A DNA stretch of 64,000 bases from Halictus rubicundus. Its lineage: Eukaryota > Arthropoda > Insecta > Hymenoptera > Halictidae. Below the pieces are notes generated by a model. The model was not told the origin of the DNA, made no database searches, and saw nothing but the letters and a program-made list of their open reading frames with translations. Of this stretch, positions 42,701-51,182 are shown one piece after another. The DNA lies in contig NW_027488822.1 in assembly GCF_050948215.1 (NCBI RefSeq), forward strand, positions 186,001-250,000. Reading direction: 5' to 3'. Numbering within the stretch: the first letter of the stretch is position 1; every line of letters starts with the position of its first letter. The position numbers and the translations under genes are program-made.

Positions 42701-43639
42701 AGGATTGGATAGGATAGAGGATAGAGGATAGGATAAAATAGAGGATAGGATAGGATAGGGGATATGATAGGGTAGAGGATATGATAGGATAGAGGATAGG
42801 ATATTATAGAGGATTGCATAGTATAGAGGATAGAGGATAGGATAGGATTGAGGATAGGAATCGATGCAGGATATGATAAGATAGAGGAGAGGATAGGACA
42901 GAGGATAGGATAGGGGATTTCATAGGGTAGAGGATAGGATAGGATAGAAGATAGGATAGGATAGAGGATAGGATAGGATAGAGGATAGGATATGATAGAG
43001 GATAGGATAGACGATAGGATAGGATAGAGGATAGTATATTATAGAGGATAGGATAGGATAGAGGATAGGATAGGATAGAGGATAGGATAGGATAGAGGAT
43101 AGGATAGGATAGAGGATAGGATAGGACAGAGTATTGGATAGGATAGAGGATAGATGATAGGATAGGATACAGGAAAGGATAGGATAGAGCATAGGATAGG
43201 GGATTGGACAGGATAGGATAGAGGATAGGCTAGGATAGAGGATAGGATAGAGGATAGGATAGCATAGATTACAGGATAGGATAGAGGATAGGATAGGATA
43301 GAGGATTGGATAGGATACAGGAAAGGATAGGATTGAGGATAGATGATAGGATAGGATAGAGGATTGGATAGGATATAGGATAGGATATGATAGAGGATAG
43401 GATAGGGGATTTGATAGGATAGAGGATAGGAAAGGATAGAAGATAGGATAGGATAGAGGATAGGATAGGATAGAGGATAGGATAGACGATAGGATAGGAT
43501 AGAGGATAGGATAGGATAGAGGATAGGATAGGATAGAGGATCACCGGATTGACATGCGCGCGCAGAGCACGGGTGCCCCCAGGAGTCTAGGGACGGACGG
43601 GGAGGAGTTAGTGGGTATACTCGGCGTTGCACCAACCAG

Positions 43640-43715
43640 CCGAGGAGTCCCACATAACCCGGACCACCCCCCACCCCGGGGGGGTTCGGGTATCCGTAAG
43701 GAGATTACCTCCTCG
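43640..43715 (+). other. 3'-terminal stem-loop region of retroelement copy 1
   Basis: CGAGGAG at 43641-43647 can pair with CTCCTCG at 43709-43715, immediately before the poly(A). Inside it, ACCCG at 43657-43661 can pair with CGGGT at 43687-43691, and a C-run faces the G-run at 43678-43684. The C-run is interrupted by an A at 43673. The same arrangement is seen in copy 2. It is a candidate recognition structure for the element's own reverse transcriptase, by analogy with other non-LTR elements. I have not folded it computationally. Confidence 0.55.
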
Positions 43716-43737
43716 AAAAAAAAAAAAAAAAAAAAAA
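43716..43737 (+). other. Poly(A) tail of retroelement copy 1
   Basis: There are 22 uninterrupted A residues between CCTCG and GGATAGGATAGAGG. The tail marks the 3' end of the inserted cDNA. The last A may belong to the satellite target rather than the tail, because the unit reads GAGGAT-A-GGATA at this point. Confidence 0.95.
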
Positions 43738-46700
43738 GGATAGGATAGAGGATAGGATAGGATAGAGGATAGGATAGAGGATATTATAGGATAGAGGATA
43801 TGATAGGATAGAGGATAGGATAGGACAGAGGATTGGATAGGATAGAGGATAGAGGATAGGATAGGATACAGGAAAGGATAGGATAGAGGATAGGATAGGA
43901 TAGAGGATTGGATAGGATAGAGGATACAGGATAGGATAGGATACAGGAAAGGATAGGATTGTGGATAGGATTGGAAAGAGGATAGGATAGGATAGAGGAT
44001 AGGATAGACGATAGGATAGGATAGAGGATAGGATAGGATAGAGGATAGGATAGGACAGAGGATTGGATAGGATAGAGGATATGATAGGGTAGAGAATATG
44101 ATAGGATAGAGGATAGGATATTATAGAGGATTGCATAGTATAGAGGATAGAGGATAGGATAGGATTGAGGATAGGATTCGATGCAGGATATGATAGGATA
44201 GAGGAGAGGATAGGACAGAGGATAGGATAGGGGATTTCATAGGGTAGAGGATAGGATAGGATAGAAGATAGGATAGGATAGAGGATAGGATAGGATAGAG
44301 GATAGGATAGGATAGAGGATAGGATAGACGATAGGATAGGATAGAGGATAGTATAGGATAGAGGATAGGATAGGATAGAGGATAGGATAGGATAGAGGAT
44401 AGGATAGGATAGAGGATAGGATAGGATAGAGGATAGGATAGGATAGAGGATAGAATAGGATAGAGGATAGGATAGGATAGAGGATAGGATAGGATAGAGG
44501 ATAGTATAGGATAGAGGATAGGATAGGATAGAGGATAGGATAGGACAGAGTATTGGATAGGATAGAGGATAGATGATAGGATAGGATAGAGGATAGGATA
44601 GGATAGAAGATAGGATAGGATAGAGGATAGGATGCATGATAGGATAGGATAGAGGATAGGATAGGACAGAGGATTGGATAGGATAGAGGATAGAGGATAG
44701 GATAGGATACAGGAAAGGATAGGATTGAGGATAGGATTGGATAGAGGATAGGATAGGGGATTGGATAGGATAGGATAGAGGATAGGCTAGGATAGAGGAT
44801 AGGATAGAGGATAGGATAGGATAGAGGATAGGATAGGATAGAGGATAGGACAGGATAGACGAGAGGATAGGATAGAGGGTAGGATAGGATAGAGGATAGG
44901 ATAGGATAGAGGATTGGATAGAGGATAGGATAGGATAGAGGATATTATAGGATAGAGGATATGATAGGATAGAGGATAGGATAGGACAGAGGATTGGATA
45001 GGATAGAGGATAGAGGATAGGATAAAATAGAGGATAGGATAGGATAGGGGATATGATAGGGTAGAGGATATGATAGGATAGAGGATAGGATATTATAGAG
45101 GATTGCATAGTATAGAGGATAGAGGATAGGATAGGATTGAGGATAGGAATCGATGCAGGATATGATAAGATAGAGGAGAGGATAGGACAGAGGATAGGAT
45201 AGGGGATTTCATAGGGTAGAGGATAGGATAGGATAGAAGATAGGATAGGATAGAGGATAGGATAGGATAGAGGATAGGATAGGATAGAGGATAGGATAGG
45301 ATAGAGGATAGAATAGGATAGAGGATAGGATAGGATAGAGGATAGGATAGGATAGAGGATAGTATAGGATAGAGGATAGGATAGGATAGAGGATAGGATA
45401 GGACAGAGTATTGGATGGGATAGAGGATAGATGATAGGATAGGATACAGGAAAGGATAGGATAGAGCATAGGATAGGGGATTGGACAGGATAGGATAGAG
45501 GATAGGCTAGGATAGAGGATAGGATAGAGGATAGGATAGCATAGATTACAGGATAGGATAGAGGATAGGATAGGATAGAGGATTGGATAGGATACAGGAA
45601 AGGATAGGATTGAGGATAGATGATAGGATAGGATAGAGGATTGGATAGGATATAGGATAGGATATGATAGAGGATAGGATAGGGGATTTGATAGGATAGA
45701 GGATAGGAAAGGATAGAAGATAGGATAGGATAGAGGATATGATAGGATAGAGGATAGGATATTATAGAGGATTGCATAGTATAGAGGATAGAGGATAGGA
45801 TAGGATTGAGGATAGGATTCGATGCAGGATATGATAGGATAGAGGAGAGGATAGGACAGAGGATAGGATAGGGGATTTCATAGGGTAGAGGATAGGATAG
45901 GATAGAAGATAGGATAGGATAGAGGATAGGATAGGATAGAGGATAGGATAGGATAGAGGATAGGATAGACGATAGGATAGGATAGAGGATAGTATAGGAT
46001 AGAGGATAGGATAGCATAGAGGATAGGATAGGATAGAGGATAGGATAGGATAGAGGATAGGATAGGATAGAGGATAGGATAGGATAGAGGATAGAATAGG
46101 ATAGAGGATAGGATAGGATAGAGGATAGGATAGGATAGAGGATAGTATAGGATAGAGGATAGGATAGGACAGAGGATTGGATAGGACAGAGGATAGAGGA
46201 TAGGATAGGATACAGGAAAGGATAGGATTGAGGATAGGATTGGATAGAGGATAGGATAGGGGATTGGATAGGATAGGATAGAGGATAGGATAGAGGATAG
46301 GATAGGATAGAGGATAGGACAGGATAGACGAGAGGATAGGATAGAGGGTAGGATAGGATAGAGGATAGGATAGGATAGAGGATTGGATAGAGGATAGGAT
46401 AGGATAGAGGATATTATAGGATAGAGGATATGATAGGATAGAGGATAGGATAGGACAGAGGATTGGATAGGATAGAGGATAGAGGATAGGATAAAATAGA
46501 GGATAGGATAGGATAGGGGATATGATAGGGTAGAGGATATGATAGGATAGAGGATAGGATATTATAGAGGATTGCATAGTATAGAGGATAGAGGATAGGA
46601 TAGGATTGAGGATAGGAATCGATGCAGGATATGTTAGGATAGAGGAGAGGATAGGACAGAGGATAGGATAGGGGATTTCATAGGGTAGAGGATAGGATAG

Positions 46701-49700
46701 GATAGAAGATAGGATAGGATAGAGGATAGGATAGGATAGAGGATAGGATAGGATAGAGGATAGGATAGACGATAGGATAGGATAGAGGATAGTATAGGAT
46801 AGAGGATAGGATAGGATAGAGGATAGGATAGGATAGAGGATAGGATAGGATAGAGGATAGGATAGGATAGAGGATAGGATAGGATAGAGGATAGGATAGG
46901 ATAGAGGATAGAATAGGATAGAGGATAGGATAGGATAGAGGATAGGATAGGATAGAGGATAGTATAGGATAGAGGATAGGATAGGATAGAGGATAGGATA
47001 GTATAGAGGATAGAGGATAGGATAGGATTGAGGATAGGATTCGATGCAGGATATGTTAGGATAGAGGAGAGGATAGGACAGAGGATAGGATAGGGGATTT
47101 CATAGGGTAGAGGATAGGATAGGATAGAGGATAGGATACACGATAGGATAGGATAGAGGATAGGATACACGATAGGATAGGATAGAGGATAGGATAGGAC
47201 AGAGGATTGGATAGGATAGAGGATAGGATACGATAGAGGATTGGATAGAGGATAGGATAGGATAGAGGATATTATAGGATAGAGGATATGATAGGATAGA
47301 GGATAGGATTTGACAGAGGATTGGATAGGATAGAGGATAGACGATAGGATAGGATACAGGAAAGGATAGGATAGAGGATAGGATAGGATAGAAGATAGGA
47401 TAGGATAGAGGATTGGATAGAGGATAGGATAGGATAGAGGATATTATATTATAGAGGATATGATAGGATAGAGGATAGGATAGGACAGAGGATTGGATAG
47501 GATAGAGGATAGAGGATAGGATAGGATAGAGGATAGGATAGGATAGGGGATATGATAGGGTAGAGGATATGATAGGATAGAGGATAGGATAGGATAGAGG
47601 ATTGCATAGGATACAGGATAGAGGATAGGATAGGATACAGGAAAGGATAGGATTGAGGATAGGATTCGATGCAGGATATGATAGGATAGAGGATAGGATA
47701 GGACAGAGGATAGGATAGGGGATTTGATAGGATAGAGGATAGGATAGGATAGAGGATAGGATACACGATAGGATAGGATAGAGGATTGGATAGAGGATAG
47801 GATAGGATAGAGGATATTATATTATAGAGGATATGATAGGATAGAGGATAGGATAGGACAGAGGATTGGATAGGATAGAGGATAGAGGATAGGATAGGAT
47901 AGAGGATAGGATAGGATAGGGGATATGATAGGGTAGAGGATATGATAGGATAGAGGATAGGATAGGATAGAGGATTGCATAGGATACAGGATAGAGGATA
48001 GGATAGGATACAGGAAAGGATAGGATTGAGGATAGGATTCGATGCAGGATATGATAGGATAGAGGATAGGATAGGACAGAGGATAGGATAGGGGATTTGA
48101 TAGGATAGAGGATAGGATAGGATAGAGGATAGGATACACGATAGGATAGGATAGAGGATAGGATACACGATAGGATAGGATAGAGGATAGGATAGGACAG
48201 AGGATTGGATAGGATAGAGGATAGGATACGATAGAGGATTGGATAGAGGATAGGATAGGATAGAGGATATTATAGGATAGAGGATATGATAGGATAGAGG
48301 ATAGGATTTGACAGAGGATTGGATAGGATAGAGGATAGACGATAGGATAGGATACAGGAAAGGATAGGATAGAGGATAGGATAGGATAGAAGATAGGATA
48401 GGATAGAGGATAGCATAGAGGATAGGATAGAGGATAGGATAGAGGATAGGATAGAGGATAGGATAGGATAGATGATAGGATAGGATAGAGGATAGGATAG
48501 GATAGAGGATAGGATAGAAGATAGGATAGGATAGAGGATAGGACAGGATAGACGATAGGATAGGATAGAGGATAGGATAGGATAGAGGATAGGATAGGAT
48601 AGAGGGTTGGATAGAGGATAGGATAGGATAGAGGATATTATAGGATAGAGGATATGATAGGATAGAGGATAGGATAGGACAGAGGATTGGATAGGATAGA
48701 GGATAGACGATAGGATAGGATACAGGAAAGGATAGGATAGAGGATAGGATAGGATAGAGGATAGGATAGGATTGAGGATAGGATAGGATAGAGGATAGGA
48801 TAGAGGATACGATAGGACAGAGGATAGGACAGGATAGACGATAGGATAGGATAGAGGATAGGATAGGATAGAGGATAGGATAGGATAGAGGGTTGGATAG
48901 AGGATAGGATAGGATAGAGGATATTATAGGATAGAGGATATGATAGGATAGAGGATAGGATAGGACAGAGGATTGGATAGGATAGAGGATAGGCGATAGG
49001 ATAGGATACAGGAAAGGATAGGATAGAGGATAGGATAGGATAGAAGATAGGATAGGATAGAGGATAGCATAGAGGATAGGATAGAGGATAGGATAGAGGA
49101 TAGGATAGAGGATAGGATAGAGGATAGGATAGGATAGAGGATAGGATAGGATAGATGATAGGATAGGATAGAGGATAGGATAGGATAGAGGATAGGATAG
49201 AGAATAGGTTAGGATAGAGGATAGGATAGGATAGAGCATAGGATAGGATAGAAGATAGGATAGGATAGAGGATAGGATAGGATAGAGGATAGGATAGGAT
49301 AGAGGATAGGATAGGATAGAGGATAGGATAGGATAGAGTATAGGATAGAGAATAGGTTAGGATAGAGAATAGTAACGGATAGATGATATTATAGGATAGA
49401 GGATAGGATATGATAGAGTATACGATATTATAGAGGGTAGGATAGGATAGAGCATAGGATAGGGGATTGGACAGGATAGGATAGAGGATAGGCTAGGATA
49501 GAGGATAGGATAGAGGATAGGATAGCATAGAGGACAGGATAGGATAGAGGATAGGATAGCTTAGAGGATTGGATAGGATACAGGAAGGGATAGGATTGAG
49601 GATAGACGATAGGATAGGATAGAGGATAGGATAGGATAGAGGGTTGGATAGAGGATAGGATAGGATAGAGGATATTATAGGATAGAGGATATGATAGGAT

Positions 49701-49886
49701 AGAGGATAGGATAGGACAGAGGATTGGATAGGATAGAGGATAGACGATAGGATAGGATACAGGAAAGGATAGGATAGAGGATAGGATAGGATAGAAGATA
49801 GGATAGGATAGAGGATAGCATAGAGGATAGGATAGAGGATAGGATAGAGGATAGGATAGAGGATAGGATAGGATAGAGGATAGGAT
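43738..49886. repeat. 17-bp satellite array, middle segment between the two retroelements
   Basis: The same GAGGATA(GGATA)n array continues between the two insertions. It contains the GATTCGATGCAGG, GATTGCATAG and GATATTATAG variant blocks up to about 48.1 kb. From about 48.4 kb it changes to blocks rich in the 12-bp form, marked by GATAGCATAG and GAGGGTTGG. The left edge begins in the same repeat phase in which the array was broken by retroelement copy 1. Nothing other than satellite is visible in this stretch. Confidence 0.97.
47400..48145. repeat. Tandem duplication with a 373-bp period
   Basis: The string ATATTATATTATAG lies at 47441 and 47814, and GATTGG immediately upstream at 47411 and 47784, all 373 bp apart. 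Both copies carry the same ordered variants: GGGGATATGATAGGG, GATTGCATAGG, GATACAGG, TCGATGCAGG, GGGGATTTG and GATACACG. Homology ends on the left where GAAGATAGG is replaced by GATACACGATAGG. The copies look identical by eye. Confidence 0.8.
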
Positions 49887-50303
49887 CCGCGGGACACGGC
49901 GCAACACACTCTGGAGGAGTGTCCGGCATGGGGGGGAGAGCGCCGTGCCCTGCGGCGCGCGGTGGGCCACGACCTCTCGCTCCCGGCTGTCGTCGCTGCG
50001 GCAGCCGGTGGCGAGGAGGCGTGGAGGGGGTTCGCTTCCTTCTGCGAGCGGGTTATGCTGCGGAAGGAGGCTGCGGAACGGGATCGGGAGCGTAATCACG
50101 ATCCCGGCCGAAGGGGGGGGGAGGCGGCGCAGGGTACGCCCCGGGGGCGTACCCCCGTTGCGACGCTTCTGACGCGAGCGGGGACGCCCTTGATGATCTC
50201 GAGGCGGGGGATCGGATATCCCCTTACACTCGGTCACCAACGGCGTCCCCGGAGGCCGCCGGGCATCTCGGGCGGGGGCCCGGATGCTCATCGGGCGGCC
50301 TAA
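49887..50303 (+). pseudogene. C-terminal fragment of the retrotransposon reverse-transcriptase ORF (ORF2)
   Basis: The open frame starts at the insertion boundary with CCG CGG GAC and ends at TAA 50301-50303, giving 138 residues and no natural start. Residues 3-15 read DTAQHTLEECPAW; H7 and C12 form the H-x4-C half of the CCHC zinc-knuckle found after the reverse transcriptase in R1-type elements. The first two cysteines lie upstream of the truncation. Residues 27-69 form a typical helical, charged segment (GHDLSLP...; FASFCERVMLRKEAAERDRER). The tail beyond residue 73 looks out of frame. A run of nine G at 50113-50121 precedes it, and the +1 frame after the run reads RRRRVRPGGVPPLRRF before a stop at 50170-50172, a more usual C-terminus. 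A G-run indel is therefore likely. The protein would act in target-primed reverse transcription; this fragment is dead. Confidence 0.75.
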
Positions 50304-50586
50304 CAGGGGGGGAAGGCGCCACGTCGTCCGTTGCGTGGTGCCTTCGGATAGAGTAGGTACGGGAGGGGGCCGCGTCCCCCCCCCCCCCGGGTGGTATGCT
50401 AAGGCGGGGGCACACCGGATTGACATGCGCGCGCAGAGCACGGGTGCCCCCAGGAGTCAAGGGACGGACGGGGAGGAGTTAGTGGGTATACTCGGCGTTG
50501 CACCAACCAGCCGAGGAGTCCCACATAACCCGGACCACCCCCCCCCCGGGGGGGTTCGGGTATCCGTAACGAGATTACCTCCTCGG
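50304..50586 (+). other. 3' UTR of retroelement copy 2
   Basis: This is non-coding sequence between the in-frame TAA and the poly(A). If the ORF really ends at 50172 (see the frameshift note on the coding fragment), the UTR is longer, about 414 bp. The part from 50413 onward is shared with retroelement copy 1, and 50304-50412 is unique to this copy. Visible features are a C-run at 50538-50547 followed directly by seven G, and a terminal inverted repeat ending at the poly(A). Short open frames in the UTR are not conserved in length and are not called. Confidence 0.8.
50511..50586 (+). other. 3'-terminal stem-loop region of retroelement copy 2
   Basis: CCGAGGAG at 50511-50518 is the exact reverse complement of CTCCTCGG at 50579-50586, and the second arm ends at the last base before the poly(A). 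An inner stem can form from ACCCG (50528-50532) with CGGGT (50557-50561), and from the C-run 50538-50547 with the G-run 50548-50554. The matching structure in copy 1 retains seven of the eight outer pairs. The 3' UTR structures of several non-LTR elements are needed for template recognition, so this is a reasonable candidate. No folding energy was computed. Confidence 0.6.
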
Positions 50587-50602
50587 AAAAAAAAAAAAAA
50601 AA
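50587..50602 (+). other. Poly(A) tail of retroelement copy 2
   Basis: Sixteen uninterrupted A residues lie between CCTCGG and TAGGATAGAGG. The final A may belong to the satellite target. Tail length differs from the 22 A of copy 1, as expected for independent insertions. Confidence 0.95.
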
Positions 50603-51182
50603 TAGGATAGAGGATAGGATAGGATAGAGGATAGGATAGGATAGAGGATAGGATAGGATAGAGGATAGGATAGGATAGAGGATAGGATAGGATAGAGGAT
50701 AGGATAGGATAGAGGATAGGATAGGATAGAGGATAGGATAGAGAATAGGTTAGGATAGAGGATAGGATAGGATAGAGCATAGGATAGGATAGAGGATAGG
50801 AAAGGATAGAAGATAGGATAGGATAGAGGATAGGATAGGATAGAGGATAGGATAGACGATAGGATAGGATAGCGGATAGGATAGGATAGAGGATAGGATA
50901 GAGGATAGGATAGCATAGAGGACAGGATAGGATAGAGGATAGGATAGGATAGAGGATTGGATAGGATACAGGAAGGGATAGGATTGAGGATAGACGATAG
51001 GATAGGATAGAGGATAGGATAGGATAGTGGATAGGATAGGATAGAGGGTTGGATAGAGGATAGGATAGGATAGAGGATATTATAGGATAGAGGATATGAT
51101 AGGATAGAGGATAGGATAGGACAGAGGATTGGATAGGATAGAGGATAGACGATAGAATAGGATACAGGAAAGGATAGGATAG

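Larger units (their letters stand above)
1..43541. repeat. 17-bp satellite array, left segment
   Basis: This is an uninterrupted tandem array of GAGGATAGGATAGGATA on the plus strand, read directly throughout. Each unit is one heptamer GAGGATA followed by pentamers GGATA: two give 17 bp (the commonest), one gives 12 bp, none gives 7 bp, and longer runs also occur. Recurrent point variants mark sub-families: GATTGG, GACGATAGG, GATACAGG, GGGGATTTG, GATATTATAG and GAAGATAGG. The plus strand is purine- and G-rich and carries TAG in GGATAG. The minus strand is C-rich and stop-free, so it shows long meaningless open frames. I see no gene, promoter or RNA gene anywhere in this segment. Heterochromatic satellite is the natural reading; function is unknown. 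Confidence 0.97.
43542..43737 (+). mobile_element. Retroelement copy 1: severely 5'-truncated non-LTR retrotransposon (3' UTR plus poly(A))
   Basis: This 196-bp GC-rich island sits in otherwise pure satellite. Its 174 bp before the tail match the last 174 bp of copy 2 (50413-50586), with about five differences: TCTAGGG versus TCAAGGG, an A inside the C-run, one C fewer or more, TAAGGAG versus TAACGAG, and one terminal G missing. It therefore holds only 3' UTR and no coding sequence; the short open frame in it is not a gene. Truncation at the 5' end with a 3' poly(A) is the hallmark of target-primed reverse transcription. The truncation point differs from that of copy 2, so the two are separate insertion events. 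Confidence 0.92.
49887..50602 (+). mobile_element. Retroelement copy 2: 5'-truncated R1-like non-LTR retrotransposon
   Basis: This 716-bp GC-rich, CpG-rich island is inserted in the satellite. In order it contains the 3' end of an ORF in frame from its first base, a 3' UTR whose last 174 bp match retroelement copy 1, and a 16-A tail. The encoded C-terminus (DTAQHTLEECPAW, then GHDLSLPAVVAA and an arginine-rich tail) resembles the C-termini of insect R1-clade reverse transcriptases. TRAS and SART of silkworm, which insert into telomeric TTAGG repeats, belong to that clade. Endonuclease and reverse-transcriptase domains are absent, so this copy cannot move by itself. Assignment to a non-LTR element is strong; assignment to the R1 clade is from memory of the motif. 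Confidence 0.9.
48400..51180. repeat. Short-block region rich in 12-bp units, flanking retroelement copy 2
   Basis: Blocks here carry GATAGCATAG followed by three or four consecutive 12-bp units (GAGGATAGGATA), at about 48410, 49070, 49815 and 51225. GAGGGTTGG marks lie at 48602, 48888, 49639 and 51044. GAGAATAGGTTAGG recurs at about 49200, 49330 and 50740. A small patch of left-domain type (GATGATATTATAGG, GATATTATAGAGGG) lies at about 49370-49440. Retroelement copy 2 interrupts one of the GATAGCATAG blocks, in its run of short units. Confidence 0.7.

Noticed and set aside
43039..43674. 211-codon minus-strand open frame starting in retroelement copy 1
   Set aside because: It is antisense to a 3' UTR joined to satellite translation, with no coding evidence.
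43554..43748. 64-codon plus-strand open frame in retroelement copy 1, with its counterpart at 50284-50610
   Set aside because: It lies in the 3' UTR, reads through the poly(A) as lysines and ends in satellite. The counterpart ends differently, and the region shared by both copies is better explained as UTR.
49883..49888. GGATCC palindrome at the left junction of retroelement copy 2
   Set aside because: It arises by chance from satellite GGAT meeting CC at the truncation point. It has no evident biological meaning, though it could also mark a cloning or assembly join if the data were clone-derived.
50113..50121. Programmed frameshift at the nine-G run
   Set aside because: The copy is truncated and non-functional, and homopolymer indels are common. 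Nothing supports programmed recoding.
49945..50172. Separate 75-codon plus-strand gene
   Set aside because: Most of it is out of frame with the recognisable ORF end. Only its last part, after the nine-G run, looks like genuine ORF tail, and it is treated as a frameshift instead.
49428..50441. 337-codon minus-strand open frame across retroelement copy 2
   Set aside because: It is antisense to the recognisable plus-strand reverse-transcriptase end and runs on into satellite peptide. It is a product of GC-rich sequence with few stops.
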